Counted from the stretch's first letter, positions 55,305 to 64,000 are shown. The stretch: 64,000 nt of DNA from Phytoamicus setariae (GCF_016722925.1 NZ_JAEQNC010000005.1:1-64000); one strand, 5' to 3'. Translations and numbers: made by a program. Notes: generated by a model from the letters alone, not told the origin.

Positions 55305-55491
55305 ATCGACTTCAGGCCCACCCGTTGCTCAAGCTTTGCGGCTTCTTCCTTCCGCTCGCTGTATCGATCGGTCAGATAGCCCGAGACGTCACGCGTGAGA
55401 AGCGTGAACTTCATCAACTCCTCCATCACGTCAACAACCCGATCATAATAGGTCCGGCATCCGCAGATGTTCGAGACCGGCTGCAGGCAAA
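55301..55491 (-). pseudogene. arsH: 3' remnant of arsH
   Basis: Between arsC and arsK the minus strand reads [19 protein letters not shown], then [17 protein letters not shown], ending KSI before a TGA. This matches the C terminus of ArsH, the NADPH-dependent flavoprotein of ars operons. Only ~55 codons remain; the whole flavodoxin core is missing and upstream homology seems to continue in another frame (RMPD). The TGA still overlaps the arsK ATG, so translational coupling was probably inherited from an intact arsH-arsK pair. Confidence 0.75.
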
Positions 55492-55917
55492 TCAGGCAAT
55501 GCGCTTGCCCTCGTCGTCCAGCACCCGTTCACCATCTTCCTTGACGAACGACCCCTTGAAGGCGTCGGCCGGGAGGATATCGAGCACCAACTCCGACGGA
55601 CGGCAAAGGCGCGTCCCACGCGGCGTGACGACAAAGGGGCGGTTGATCAGGAGCGGATGTCCAAGCATCGCGTCGAGAAGCTGCGCGTCCGTCACCTCGG
55701 GTTTGTCGAGCCCGAGTTCTGCATAGGGTGTGCCCTTCTCACGGATGGTTTGCCGCACTGTCAGTCCAGCGTCAGCGATCATCTTCACCAACGCGGCGCG
55801 AGACGGCGGCGTCTTGAGGTATTCAATTACAGACGGTTCGATGCCTGCGTGACGGATAAGCGCCAGCGTGTTTCGGGACGTCCCGCATTCGGGATTGTGG
55901 TAGATGGTGACTTGCAT
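55492..55917 (-). CDS. arsC: Arsenate reductase, glutaredoxin type
   Basis: 141 residues, the ArsC (E. coli R773-type) family. The catalytic Cys11 lies in [11 protein letters not shown], and the arsenate-contacting arginines in [19 protein letters not shown] are present. It reduces arsenate to arsenite with glutathione/glutaredoxin, handing arsenite to Acr3 and possibly ArsK. It starts 3 bases after the acr3 stop. Confidence 0.95.
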   Translation of the reverse strand: MQVTIYHNPECGTSRNTLALIRHAGIEPSVIEYLKTPPSRAALVKMIADAGLTVRQTIREKGTPYAELGLDKPEVTDAQLLDAMLGHPLLINRPFVVTPRGTRLCRPSELVLDILPADAFKGSFVKEDGERVLDDEGKRIA

Positions 55918-55920
55918 GAA

Positions 55921-56979
55921 TCAGACCCTTTCGGAGGCAATGGGTTTTCGAGCTGGCAGACCGCGCTCGTACCAGCCCTTGCTGTGGTTCACGATCCAGA
56001 CCACAGTGAGCATGACGGGCACCTCGATCAGAACGCCGACGACCGTGGCAAGCGCCGCACCGGAATTGAACCCGAACAGACTAATCGCAGCGGCAACGGC
56101 AAGTTCGAAGAAATTAGAGGCTCCGATCAAGGCGGAGGGACCGGCAATACAGTGCTCCTCCCCGCTCAGTCGGTTCAGGAGATAAGCGAGCCCAGCGTTG
56201 AAGTAGACCTGTATGAGGATCGGCACGGCGAGCAGACCGATGACAGCAGGCTGCGCCAGAATCTGCTCACCCTGGAAACCGAACAGCAGCACGAGGGTGG
56301 CAAGCAGGGCGACCAGAGACAGAGGCTGTAGCCTCGCCAGCAGGCCATCCAATCGACGTGTCGATCCGCCGATGAGGAGGATGCGCCGAAGCATTTGCGC
56401 TGCGATAACCGGCAGGACGATGTAGAGCACCACCGAGAGAATGAGTGTGTCCCAAGGAACGGTGATCGCGGAGAGACCAAGCAGAAGTGCTACGATAGGC
56501 GCAAACGCGATCACCATGATGCTGTCGTTGAGCGCCACCTGCGACAGCGTGAAATGGGGCTCGCCCTTGGTCAGGTTCGACCAGACGAACACCATGGCCG
56601 TGCAGGGTGCTGCAGCAAGGATGATCAGACCCGCTATGTAGGAGCCGACCTGCGTCTCGGGAAGCAGCGGGCGAAACAACCAACCAATGAACAGCCAGCC
56701 GAGCAATGCCATCGAGAACGGCTTGACAGCCCAGTTGATGAACAGCGTCACGCCGATGCCCCGCCAGTGGCGGCCAACTTGTCCCAAGGCGGAGAAGTCG
56801 ATCTTGAGCAGCATCGGGATGACCATCAGCCAGATCAAACCTGCCACCGGCAGATTGACCTTGGCGATCTCGGCGCCACCAATGGCGTGGAACACAGTGG
56901 GGAAGGCTTGACCAAGTGCGATGCCGACCACGATGCAGGCCGCGACCCAGATGGTGAGGTAGCGTTCGAAAGTGGACAT
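55921..56979 (-). CDS. acr3: ACR3-family arsenite efflux permease
   Basis: 352 residues from ATG 56979 with AGGAG at 5-base spacing; a GTG two codons earlier overlaps that site. About ten membrane segments. The conserved LAAAPCTAMVFVWS carries the essential Cys126, and GPSALIGASNFFELAVA is also typical. It exports arsenite using the membrane potential. Confidence 0.95.
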   Translation of the reverse strand: MSTFERYLTIWVAACIVVGIALGQAFPTVFHAIGGAEIAKVNLPVAGLIWLMVIPMLLKIDFSALGQVGRHWRGIGVTLFINWAVKPFSMALLGWLFIGWLFRPLLPETQVGSYIAGLIILAAAPCTAMVFVWSNLTKGEPHFTLSQVALNDSIMVIAFAPIVALLLGLSAITVPWDTLILSVVLYIVLPVIAAQMLRRILLIGGSTRRLDGLLARLQPLSLVALLATLVLLFGFQGEQILAQPAVIGLLAVPILIQVYFNAGLAYLLNRLSGEEHCIAGPSALIGASNFFELAVAAAISLFGFNSGAALATVVGVLIEVPVMLTVVWIVNHSKGWYERGLPARKPIASERV

Positions 56980-56981
56980 GG

Positions 56982-57407
56982 TCACTCCTGAAGTTCGAGC
57001 ATCATCAGCGCGGCAGTGGATGGGCAGAGGCTTGCCGCTTGACGGGTTTGGAGGATGGTGGTGGGCGCCGCTGAGCGGTCGATTTCGCTGAAGCCCAAGC
57101 GCCGGAAGAAAGCCGACGCGGACGTGGTCAGCAGGTAAGCCGTCGTTGCCCCGCTGAGCCTCGCTTGCAGCAGGAGCGCTTCCGCAACCATTTTCCCCAG
57201 CCCGCCGCCGCGATGACCGTGGATGACCACCAGCGACCTAATGAGAACATCTTGGTCGTGAAGCTCGTAGCCCCCATAGCCGACCGGCTTGCCTTCCTGC
57301 TCGAACCTGAAGAAGCATCGACCTTGTTCCACGAGATCATCAGCAGGCAGCGCGGCGGACGAAAGTGCTTCAACAAAGCCCTGATCGTTGCCGGGGATTG
57401 AAGTCAT
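56982..57407 (-). CDS. arsN2: Arsenic-resistance N-acetyltransferase ArsN2
   Basis: 141-residue GNAT enzyme from ATG 57407, just after arsR. Acetyl-CoA loop HGHRGGGLGK, then AYLLTTSASAFFRRLGF and the ArsN2-typical tail ASLCPSTAALMML. ArsN enzymes are linked to detoxifying organoarsenicals such as arsinothricin; ArsN2's own substrate is less certain. Overlaps the acr3 start region. The ribosome-binding site is weak, so translation may depend on arsR. Confidence 0.85.
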   Translation of the reverse strand: MTSIPGNDQGFVEALSSAALPADDLVEQGRCFFRFEQEGKPVGYGGYELHDQDVLIRSLVVIHGHRGGGLGKMVAEALLLQARLSGATTAYLLTTSASAFFRRLGFSEIDRSAAPTTILQTRQAASLCPSTAALMMLELQE

Positions 57408-57418
57408 AACCAAGCCCG

Positions 57419-57775
57419 TCACCGCATCTTCTCCTTCAGCGCAGGCGAGCAGCAGACGTTCGAAGCACCGACCGGGGCGCAGATTTCGGGATGACCACCG
57501 CAGCAATCCTCCATCAGGAAGCGGACCAATGCGCCGAGTGCCGCATAGTCGGCGCGGTAGATAATCGACCGGGACTCGCGTTCCATCGTCACCAAGCCAG
57601 CCCGCTCCAGTTCCTTGAGATGAAACGAAACATTCGAGGGCGACACCTCAAGTCGCTCACCAATCTGGCCGGAGGCCATGCCCTCGGGACCGGCAACAAC
57701 GAGGAGGCGGATGACCTGAAGGCGGGTCTCTTGCGAGAGGGCACCGAACGCGCCGAGGGCTTGACGTTCTTCCAT
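57419..57775 (-). CDS. arsR: ArsR-family arsenic-responsive repressor
   Basis: 118 residues, winged helix (about 10-85; recognition helix SPSNVSFHLKELERAGLV). It lacks the alpha-3 CVC site but has C-terminal cysteines at 91, 92, 99, 108 and 109 (DCCGGHPEIC and VCCSP), consistent with the arsenite site of C-terminal-type ArsR proteins. It should repress its own operon and the divergent DUF6428-like gene from a 42-base shared promoter. Confidence 0.93.
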   Translation of the reverse strand: MEERQALGAFGALSQETRLQVIRLLVVAGPEGMASGQIGERLEVSPSNVSFHLKELERAGLVTMERESRSIIYRADYAALGALVRFLMEDCCGGHPEICAPVGASNVCCSPALKEKMR

Positions 57776-57817
57776 GTTTCGATATTCCTAATAATGTTGA
57801 AATATGGAGTAGCTGAA
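57776..57817. promoter_or_regulatory. Divergent arsR promoter
   Basis: A 42-base A+T-rich spacer between arsR and the divergent gene. An imperfect inverted repeat ATATTC (57782-57787) / GAAATAT (57799-57805) could be the ArsR operator. Core promoter elements must overlap the coding starts. Confidence 0.5.
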
Positions 57818-58339
57818 ATGCTGACGCTCGACAAGATGGAATTTTCACAGACCGACATTTCGCTCGGGGCGCTGCTCACGGCCCTCGACGAAAGGCCTGA
57901 GATGCCGCTGGTCTTTCATTACGCAGGCCGACCGATCAGGGCCGGCTATCACATCACGGAGGTCAAGGCGGGGCAGTTCTCGGCTTTGGACTGCGGCGCG
58001 AACCCGGAAGCATGGAGCGAGATTTTCGTTCAACTCTGGGATATCGACGAGGATCAACGGACCCATATGAGGGCGAGCAAGTTTACCGCCATCATCAGGA
58101 AGGTGTCCGAACATGTTGGTCTCGACAGCTCTGCCAAGCTGACCTTCGAAGTCAGCGACGGTGTCCAGCCCATGCAGCTTTTCTCAGCTGACTTCCCATA
58201 CGTTGAAGGACAGGCAATCAGGGTCGATCTCGGACCTCGCCCAGCGAGCTGCAAGCCTCGTGACCGATGGCTGGCCGAGCAGCAGGCCCCGGTTGCCGCT
58301 TGCTGCGGTCCCTCGACCAAATCCTCTTGTTGCGCCTGA
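57818..58339 (+). CDS. DUF6428-like protein with Cys-rich tail, divergent from arsR
   Basis: 173 residues from ATG 57818 (GGAG about 9 bases upstream). The body has PLVFHYAGRPIRAGYHITEVKAG-type sequence that I associate with DUF6428, a family seen in arsenic clusters; no catalytic motif is known to me. Cysteines are at 59 and 145 and as two vicinal pairs at 162-163 and 171-172 (ACCGPSTKSSCCA), a good soft-metal or arsenite ligand set. Shares the arsR promoter region. Function unknown; an arsenite-binding chaperone or sensor is a guess. Confidence 0.75.
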   Translation: MLTLDKMEFSQTDISLGALLTALDERPEMPLVFHYAGRPIRAGYHITEVKAGQFSALDCGANPEAWSEIFVQLWDIDEDQRTHMRASKFTAIIRKVSEHVGLDSSAKLTFEVSDGVQPMQLFSADFPYVEGQAIRVDLGPRPASCKPRDRWLAEQQAPVAACCGPSTKSSCCA

Positions 58340-58386
58340 TCGAGCGCTGTCGCAATCCCTTGAGGTCATCGCTCGGAGAGTGCTCG

Positions 58387-58524
58387 ATGCAGATCGCGGT
58401 CATCAATGAGAATCAAGCACCCACACACATCGAGCTGCTGGTTGATCTGCTGACCGAAGCCGTGACGACCGGAGCGCTGGTCGGCCACGTCCATCCCCTG
58501 AACCGAGAGAGATCCGCCGCCTAG
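58387..58524 (+). pseudogene. Truncated GNAT acetyltransferase N-terminal fragment
   Basis: A 45-codon frame from ATG 58387 reads PTHIELLVDLLTEAVTTGA then LVGHVHPLNRE, like the first helix-strand unit of GNAT acetyltransferases, but stops before the acetyl-CoA-binding motif. It lies between the DUF6428-like gene and tRNA-Thr. Probably a gene broken by recombination; a genuine small protein is less likely. Confidence 0.45.
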
Positions 58525-58697
58525 GCGCCGATGATGTCACGGGGGATCGCACAACGGAAGTGATAGACGTTTCCACGACGGATAAGTCGATAGGTAGAGG
58601 CACGTCGCCCACAGCTCCGCTGTAGCAGTGTGCTGTAGCAAACGGAAGCCTAACCCATTGATTTATAGGTATGTCATTGATCTCAAAGGGAGAAAAA

Positions 58698-58772
58698 TGG
58701 TGCTGCTAGAGAGATTTGAACTCTCGGCCTCTCCCTTACCAAGGGAGTGCTCTACCCCTGAGCTATAGCAGC
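58698..58772 (-). tRNA. tRNA-Thr(GGT)
   Basis: The minus strand folds into a complete cloverleaf: acceptor GCTGCTA/TAGCAGC, D-arm GCTC/GAGC, anticodon stem CTCCC/GGGAG with loop TTGGTAA (anticodon GGT, Thr), and T-arm GAGAG/CTCTC with loop TTCAAAT. The 3' CCA is encoded. Its 3' end faces the arsenic region, so it is a possible integration site. Confidence 0.97.
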
Positions 58773-58960
58773 ATCGTGGACCGGAAAATTCAGTTAAACC
58801 GGTTGGGCGAGGCGGCTATTGCCATAGCTTTTGCCCGAGCGCAAGCGCCAATCGCTCACTTTTCGTAAAGAAAATCCAAAGCCCCTGCAATGCCGGGCTT
58901 TGCGCGCCCCTGTCATTTGCGCTATGCAACGGCATAACGACGCAAATTGGCAGCAAGATC

Positions 58961-59185
58961 ATGCAGAAAAAGGAATCACAGTCCGTACCTGGCGCAAATC
59001 AGGGCACCGATGATTCCCGACGCGTCGGAAAATCCGCTGCCGAAAAGCGCGCCGAGCGGCTGAAGAGCGAGCTTCGGGCAAACCTTGCGCGCCGGAAAGT
59101 CCAAGCGCGGGCGCGACGCGAAGGCGAGGAGGACGACCGCCCCGGCGATCTTCTTTCCGCACCGAAGCCTGTCGACAAGGACTGA
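58961..59185 (+). CDS. Small basic protein upstream of murA
   Basis: 74 residues, highly charged: SAAEKRAERLKSELRANLAR then RKVQARARREGEEDD. Predicted mostly helical, no signal or membrane segment. A similar short protein precedes murA in other rhizobia as far as I recall. The start has only a weak ribosome-binding site. Function unknown. Confidence 0.65.
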   Translation: MQKKESQSVPGANQGTDDSRRVGKSAAEKRAERLKSELRANLARRKVQARARREGEEDDRPGDLLSAPKPVDKD

Positions 59186-59316
59186 TTGCCGCAATTTCCC
59201 CCAATTTACCGGCCTAAACAGCAACACAGGCCTTTTCTTGAATGTATATTCGCAATGCGCTAAGGGGGCCGCAGGTTTGACGGCGCCCCTTCTGGGCGCC
59301 AAGGGGACAAGACTCT

Positions 59317-60609
59317 ATGGATCGTATCAGAATCGTCGGCGGCCGCCCGCTGCATGGCATCATTCCCATCTCCGGTGCCAAGAATGCGGCCCTGCCGCTG
59401 ATGATCGCCTCGTTGATGACATCGGACACGCTGACGCTTGAAAACGTGCCGCACCTGGCAGACGTCGAGCAGTTGATCCGCATTCTCGGAAATCACGGCG
59501 TCGATGTTTCGGTCAATGGCCGGCGCGAGCATCAAGATGGCTCCTATGCCCGCACAATTCACTTCACCTGCCGCACCATCGCCGATCTGACCGCACCCTA
59601 CGAGTTGGTCTCGAAGATGCGCGCCAGCTTCTGGGTAATCGGGCCGTTGCTCGCTCGTGAAGGCCAGGCGCGTGTTTCGCTGCCGGGCGGCTGCGCCATC
59701 GGAACACGACCGGTCGACCTGTTTTTGGAAAGCCTCAAGGCACTTGGCGCCGAAATGGAAATCGACGGCGGCTATGTCAACGCGCGCGCCCCGAAGGGCG
59801 GCCTGATCGGCGCCCGTTACACCTTCCCGAAGGTCTCTGTCGGTGCGACCCACGTGATGTTGATGGCCGCGAGCCTTGCCCGCGGCACCACAGTGATCGG
59901 CAACGCGGCCCGCGAGCCTGAAGTCGTCGATCTGGCCAACTGCCTGAATGCCATGGGTGCCAAGATCACCGGCCAGGGCACGTCGACCATCACCGTCGAA
60001 GGTGTTTCCCTGCTGTCGGGCGCTCGCCACCGCGTCATGCCCGACCGGATCGAAACCGGCACCTATGCCATGGCGGTTGCGATGACCGGCGGCGATGTGG
60101 AGATCGTCGATACCGACACGACCTATCTGGAGACGGCGATCGAGGCTATCCGCCGCGCCGGCGCCGAGATCACCCGCACCGAACGCGGTATCCGGGTCCG
60201 TCGCAACGGCGAGCTTCTGAAGCCGGTCGATGTTGTTACCGATCCCTATCCGGGCTTTCCGACCGACCTCCAGGCGCAGTTCATGGGGCTGATGACCCGC
60301 TCCAGCGGCGCCTCCCACATCACCGAGACGATTTTTGAAAACCGGTTCATGCATGTGCAGGAACTTGCCCGCCTCGGCGCCAAGATCACGCTCAATGGCC
60401 AGACGGCCCGCATCGAGGGTGTCGAGCGCCTGAAGGGCGCGCCGGTCATGGCCACCGACCTTCGGGCATCGGTATCCCTGGTTATCGCGGGCCTCGCGGC
60501 CGAGGGCGAAACGGTCGTGTCACGCGTCTACCACCTCGATCGTGGCTTCGAGCGGCTTGAAGAAAAGCTGACGCGCTGCGGCGCAATCGTCGAGCGGGTC
60601 AGCGAATAG
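59317..60609 (+). CDS. murA: UDP-N-acetylglucosamine 1-carboxyvinyltransferase
   Basis: 430 residues. Performs the first committed step of peptidoglycan synthesis, adding enolpyruvate from PEP to UDP-GlcNAc. Lys22 in SGAKNAALP and the catalytic loop [11 protein letters not shown] (Cys126, the fosfomycin target) are intact. AGGGGA lies 10 bases upstream of the ATG. Confidence 0.98.
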   Translation: MDRIRIVGGRPLHGIIPISGAKNAALPLMIASLMTSDTLTLENVPHLADVEQLIRILGNHGVDVSVNGRREHQDGSYARTIHFTCRTIADLTAPYELVSKMRASFWVIGPLLAREGQARVSLPGGCAIGTRPVDLFLESLKALGAEMEIDGGYVNARAPKGGLIGARYTFPKVSVGATHVMLMAASLARGTTVIGNAAREPEVVDLANCLNAMGAKITGQGTSTITVEGVSLLSGARHRVMPDRIETGTYAMAVAMTGGDVEIVDTDTTYLETAIEAIRRAGAEITRTERGIRVRRNGELLKPVDVVTDPYPGFPTDLQAQFMGLMTRSSGASHITETIFENRFMHVQELARLGAKITLNGQTARIEGVERLKGAPVMATDLRASVSLVIAGLAAEGETVVSRVYHLDRGFERLEEKLTRCGAIVERVSE

Positions 60610-60720
60610 GCAACTTGATATCGCCCGGGCGGTTGCGAACCGCCTTGGCGCATCTTATCTCAAGCGTATGAAAATGCTGGCCGGCAGGCGCTGACCGGCG
60701 ACAAACGCTGGACTGTAAAG

Positions 60721-61158
60721 ATGACCATGAAACTGCTTGCCCTCGATGACGAGGATCTGACGGTGATTTCGGCGCACATGCAGGATGCTGTATTCCGCAT
60801 TGCCGATGTCGACTACACCCCCAAACAAAAGCACTTCACCCTCGCCGCCAACCGGTTCGACTGGGAAGAAACCGACCGAAACGCCAAGGGTTTCGAACGC
60901 AGCCGCTCCGCGCTCTGTTTCAAGCAGGTCAAAGGCGTACGCTCGATCGGCGTCGACCGAAAGGCGCCCGAAAAGGTGCTGTCGCTGCTTGCCGTGCTTT
61001 ACGAACGCGATGGCGAAGGCCCGGAAGGCTCCATCGAACTGGTGCTAGCCGGGGGCGGCTCTATCCTGCTCGATGTGGACTGTATCGAAGTTCAGCTTGC
61101 AGATACGGGCGGCACGTGGGAAACCACGATGAAACCGCGCCATCCGGGCGCGGCTTAA
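60721..61158 (+). CDS. DUF2948 family protein
   Basis: 145 residues with LALDDEDLTVISAHMQDAVF at the N terminus and EGSIELVLAGGGSILLDVDCIEV near the C terminus, the DUF2948 pattern of alphaproteobacteria. It is regularly found between murA and hisD. Probably soluble; function unknown. Confidence 0.88.
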   Translation: MTMKLLALDDEDLTVISAHMQDAVFRIADVDYTPKQKHFTLAANRFDWEETDRNAKGFERSRSALCFKQVKGVRSIGVDRKAPEKVLSLLAVLYERDGEGPEGSIELVLAGGGSILLDVDCIEVQLADTGGTWETTMKPRHPGAA

Positions 61159-61185
61159 GTACAGTGCATAGAGTGAGGGCATTCC

Positions 61186-62484
61186 TTGGCGATCTGGCTT
61201 GACCGGCAGGCGGACGATTTCGAACAGCGCTTCGCCGCCTTTTTGACAACCAAACGCGAAGCGTCCGAAGACGTCAATGTGGCCGCGCGCGCCATCATCG
61301 CCGATGTGGTTGCCCGAGGCGACGTAGCGCTGAAGGAATACTCGCTAAAATTCGACGCCCTGGATTTCGACCGGGTGCCGATGCGCGTGGCACCAGAAGA
61401 TCTCGATGCCGCCTATGCCAGCATCGAACCATCGGTGCGCGACGCCCTGCATCTCGCCGCCGAACGCATCGAAAAACACCACCGCCGGCAATTGCCGAAG
61501 GACGACATCTACGAGGACGCGCTCGGGGTGACGCTCGGGTCCCGCTGGACGGCGATCGAGGCCGTGGGGCTTTATGTCCCGGGCGGCATGGCAAGCTATC
61601 CAAGCTCGGTCCTGATGAACGCCATACCGGCAAAGGTCGCCGGCGTGCCACGCATCGTCATCGTCGTTCCGGCGCGGGAAGGCACCATCAATCCAGCGGT
61701 ACTGGCGGCCGCCAAGATCGCCGGCGTCGACGAAATATACCGGATCGGTGGCGCCCAGGCTGTCGCTGCCCTCGCTTACGGCACCGAGACGATCACACCG
61801 GTCGCCAAGATCACCGGCCCCGGCAATGCCTTCGTGGCTGCCGCCAAGCGCCATGTGTTCGGCACAGTCGGCATCGACATGATCGCCGGCCCCTCCGAAG
61901 TGCTTGTCATCGCCGACCGCGACAACGATCCGGACTGGCTCGCCGCCGACCTTCTTGCCCAGGCAGAGCACGATACCGGCGCCCAATCGATCCTGATCAC
62001 CGACGATGCGGATTTCGGACGCGCGGTAGAAGCCGCTGTCGAGCGCCAGCTGAAGCTACTGTCGCGCTCCGAGACTGCCAGCGCCTCCTGGCGCGATTTC
62101 GGCGCGATCATCGTCGTTCCGGATCTCGAAGCTACAGCGCCGCTCGCAGACCGCATCGCCGCCGAGCACCTGGAAATCGCCACCGCCGATCCCGAGGCGC
62201 TGATGGCAAAGATCCGCAATGCCGGCGCCTTCTTCCTCGGCCGGCACACGCCCGAAGTCGTCGGCGATTATGTCGGAGGCTCCAACCACGTCTTGCCAAC
62301 GGCGCGTTCGGCACGGTTCTCTTCCGGTTTGTCGGTGCTGGACTACATGAAGAGGTCCTCCATCCTCAAGCTGGGCACCGAGCAGTTGCGGGCGCTGGGA
62401 CCGGCTGCGGTGACGCTTGCGACTTGCGAAGGGCTGGATGCCCATGCAAGATCGGTGGCAATAAGGCTCAATCCGGGGGAGTGA
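61186..62484 (+). CDS. hisD: Histidinol dehydrogenase
   Basis: 432 residues beginning at a TTG codon with a GAGGG site about 7 bases upstream; no in-frame ATG or GTG gives the conserved N terminus. NAD/zinc enzyme for the last two steps of histidine synthesis. Motifs [31 protein letters not shown] and GGSNHVLPT are present. The next gene follows after 4 bases. Confidence 0.96.
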   Translation: MAIWLDRQADDFEQRFAAFLTTKREASEDVNVAARAIIADVVARGDVALKEYSLKFDALDFDRVPMRVAPEDLDAAYASIEPSVRDALHLAAERIEKHHRRQLPKDDIYEDALGVTLGSRWTAIEAVGLYVPGGMASYPSSVLMNAIPAKVAGVPRIVIVVPAREGTINPAVLAAAKIAGVDEIYRIGGAQAVAALAYGTETITPVAKITGPGNAFVAAAKRHVFGTVGIDMIAGPSEVLVIADRDNDPDWLAADLLAQAEHDTGAQSILITDDADFGRAVEAAVERQLKLLSRSETASASWRDFGAIIVVPDLEATAPLADRIAAEHLEIATADPEALMAKIRNAGAFFLGRHTPEVVGDYVGGSNHVLPTARSARFSSGLSVLDYMKRSSILKLGTEQLRALGPAAVTLATCEGLDAHARSVAIRLNPGE

Positions 62485-62488
62485 CTTG

Positions 62489-62965
62489 ATGGCCGCAAAC
62501 GGCGCCTACCGGCTGACCGATGTGACTCTTGACGAGTCCATCGGCCGCTCGACCCCCGATGTCGAACATGAGCGTGCGGTGGCGATCTTCGATCTGCTGG
62601 AGGAAAACTCGTTTGCACCGAACGGCCATGCCGGCGGTCCCTATCATCTTAAACTCTCGCTGATCGACAAGAAGCTCGTCTTCACAATCCTTACGGAATC
62701 GGGCGGGGCTGTTGCGACACATATCCTGTCACTCACGCCCTTCCGCCGCATCATTCGCGATTATTTCATGATCTGCGAAAGCTACTACCAGGCGATACGG
62801 TCCTCGACGCCGAGCCAGATCGAAGCGATCGACATGGGCAGACGCGGCATCCATAACGAGGGGTCGCAGACACTCGAAGATCGACTGAAGGGAAAGATCA
62901 CGCTGGACTTCGACACCGCGCGCCGGCTCTTCACGCTGGTTTGCGTGCTCTACTGGCGGGGCTGA
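62489..62965 (+). CDS. UPF0262 family protein
   Basis: 158 residues. The start at ATG 62489 (GGGGGAG upstream) is chosen over the TTG one codon earlier. [22 protein letters not shown] at the N terminus and the [20 protein letters not shown] helix are typical of UPF0262, conserved in alphaproteobacteria after hisD. No known activity. Confidence 0.9.
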   Translation: MAANGAYRLTDVTLDESIGRSTPDVEHERAVAIFDLLEENSFAPNGHAGGPYHLKLSLIDKKLVFTILTESGGAVATHILSLTPFRRIIRDYFMICESYYQAIRSSTPSQIEAIDMGRRGIHNEGSQTLEDRLKGKITLDFDTARRLFTLVCVLYWRG

Positions 62966-62970
62966 GCCGG

Positions 62971-63441
62971 ATGGAGCTTCCCGGAGCACCTTCTCCTGAC
63001 AGGCCTCACAGTGCCGTCCTGTTCATGTGCGGCATGAATTCCATCCGTTCGCCGATGGCCGAAGCAATCGCCCGCCACTACCTGCCGCAAAGTGTTTACG
63101 TCGCTTCGGCGGGCGTCCGGCGCGGCGAGAGGGACCCGTTCGTGGATGCGGTGCTCGACGAGATCGGGCTGACGATCGGCCGCCATCAGCCGCATCTGCT
63201 CGATGATCTCGAAGACGACTATTTCGACCTCATCGTCACGCTTGCCCCCGAAGCTCACCATGCCGCGCTTGAAATGACCCGCTCGTGGGCAGTGGATGTT
63301 GCCTACTGGCCAACCCCCGATCCAACCGTGGTCACAGGCACGCGCGAACAGATCCTGGATGCCTATCGGGGCGTTCGCGATCACCTCACGCAGTTGATCC
63401 TCAAACGGCTGGCAAAGTCCCCGGTTGAGGTCTCGCCCTGA
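62971..63441 (+). CDS. Low-molecular-weight protein tyrosine phosphatase-like protein
   Basis: 156 residues from ATG 62971. The P-loop is CGMNSIRSPMAEA, a CX5R(S) signature close to the N terminus, and the general acid loop is likely YWPTPDPT near residue 115. It could dephosphorylate tyrosine or act as an ArsC-like reductase, but resolving cysteines are absent, so phosphatase is favoured. Fixed neighbour of infA in rhizobia. Confidence 0.85.
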   Translation: MELPGAPSPDRPHSAVLFMCGMNSIRSPMAEAIARHYLPQSVYVASAGVRRGERDPFVDAVLDEIGLTIGRHQPHLLDDLEDDYFDLIVTLAPEAHHAALEMTRSWAVDVAYWPTPDPTVVTGTREQILDAYRGVRDHLTQLILKRLAKSPVEVSP

Positions 63442-63595
63442 AAATACCGCCGATTACTTGCACAACCAGTCATTTAGTCATAAATACCGCTGCCCGGGCA
63501 GTTCACAAAGCCATGACTTTTGTGTAGTTTCCGCGCGAATTCGCGAGGAGCCGATCGGGCATCCTCGATAAAAACTCTAGGAAGACACCCCAAAT

Positions 63596-63814
63596 ATGCC
63601 GAAAGAAGAAGTACTGGAATTTCCGGGAATCGTCACTGAATTGCTGCCAAACGCCACGTTCCGCGTGAAGCTGGAGAACGAGCACGAGATTATCGCGCAC
63701 ACTGCCGGCCGCATGCGCAAGAACCGCATCCGCGTTCTCGCCGGCGACAAGGTGCTTGTCGAGATGACCCCTTACGACCTTACCAAGGGCCGTATCACCT
63801 ATCGCTTCAAGTAA
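63596..63814 (+). CDS. infA: Translation initiation factor IF-1
   Basis: 72 residues, a single S1/OB-fold domain: [38 protein letters not shown], and [11 protein letters not shown] at the end. Binds the 30S A site during initiation. About 155 bases upstream are free of genes and should contain its promoter. Confidence 0.98.
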   Translation: MPKEEVLEFPGIVTELLPNATFRVKLENEHEIIAHTAGRMRKNRIRVLAGDKVLVEMTPYDLTKGRITYRFK

Positions 63815-63844
63815 ACGATCAGAGACGAGCGCAGGAAACCGGTT

Positions 63845-64000
63845 TTGCTGACACAGCGGCTGATATTGGCATCGGGTTCGCCGAGAAGGCTGGATCTTCT
63901 CGCGCAGGCCGGCATTACGCCCGACAAGCTTTTGCCCATGGATCTCGACGAAACGCCCCGGCGTGCCGAGCATCCACGGTCGTTGGCGCGTCGGCTCGCC
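63845..64000 (+). CDS. maf: Maf-like nucleotide pyrophosphatase (partial)
   Basis: The first 52 codons of a Maf protein, cut by the window end. [17 protein letters not shown] and [18 protein letters not shown] are family-specific. The likely start is TTG 63845, with AGGA 7-8 bases upstream. Maf proteins hydrolyse non-canonical or pyrimidine nucleoside triphosphates. The spacing to infA (30 bases) suggests co-transcription. Confidence 0.9.
   Translation, partial: MLTQRLILASGSPRRLDLLAQAGITPDKLLPMDLDETPRRAEHPRSLARRLA

Noticed and set aside
62971-63441. Second arsenate reductase of the LMW-PTP type
   Set aside because: The CX5R loop is present but resolving cysteines of thioredoxin-type ArsC are missing, and its context is a housekeeping block rather than the ars cluster.

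Overview
The window reads as chromosomal DNA of a Rhizobiaceae bacterium (Rhizobium/Agrobacterium/Neorhizobium-like). This rests on the high G+C content, the gene families present (soxBDAG, cysD plus fused cysNC, cyoABCD, KpsC/KpsS-type capsule proteins, a braDEFGC-like branched-chain amino acid transporter) and the block murA - DUF2948 - hisD - UPF0262 - low-molecular-weight phosphatase - infA - maf at the right edge, which is a familiar alphaproteobacterial housekeeping order. I could run no search, so the genus is an inference.

Layout. 0.2-5.8 kb: livHMGF, a small membrane protein and livJ (minus strand), importing branched-chain amino acids. 6.3-8.3 kb: a TetR repressor and a divergent Bcr/CflA-type exporter sharing two strong palindromic operators. 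8.3-13.3 kb: the heterotetrameric sarcosine oxidase operon soxBDAG. 13.7-17.2 kb: cysD-cysNC-cysQ sulfate activation. 17.3-22.3 kb: Wza-like, KpsC-like and KpsS-like capsule genes. 23.0-31.9 kb: a uracil-DNA glycosylase, galE, an EamA transporter, purA, a large single-span protein, a HAD phosphatase and an MHS-type MFS transporter. 32.2-37.3 kb: cyoABCD quinol oxidase with a SURF1 protein; CyoA and CyoD carry Met/His-rich tails.

37.8-51.2 kb is a long plus-strand operon: an XRE-cupin regulator, a complete Dpp/Opp-type ABC importer (one binding protein, two permeases, two ATPases), a GAF-domain protein, an ATP-dependent hydantoinase/oxoprolinase pair (HyuA, HyuB), a zinc-less quinone-oxidoreductase-like enzyme, a hydantoin/Asp-Glu racemase-family protein and an M24 metallopeptidase. 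Many junctions overlap by 4 bases. It looks like one self-contained uptake and degradation pathway for an unidentified hydantoin-, lactam- or peptide-like compound, and is the best candidate here for an undescribed system.

51.2-58.8 kb is an accessory stretch: an alpha/beta-hydrolase lipoprotein, a Tat-exported Hint-domain protein, a decayed IS5-like transposase end, then an arsenic cluster (arsR, arsN2, acr3, arsC, an arsH remnant and an ArsK-like exporter) with a divergent DUF6428-type protein carrying a Cys-rich tail. A truncated acetyltransferase gene and tRNA-Thr(GGT) close the region. The remnants and the tRNA suggest an island assembled by insertion and deletion. 58.9-64 kb returns to housekeeping genes, ending inside maf.
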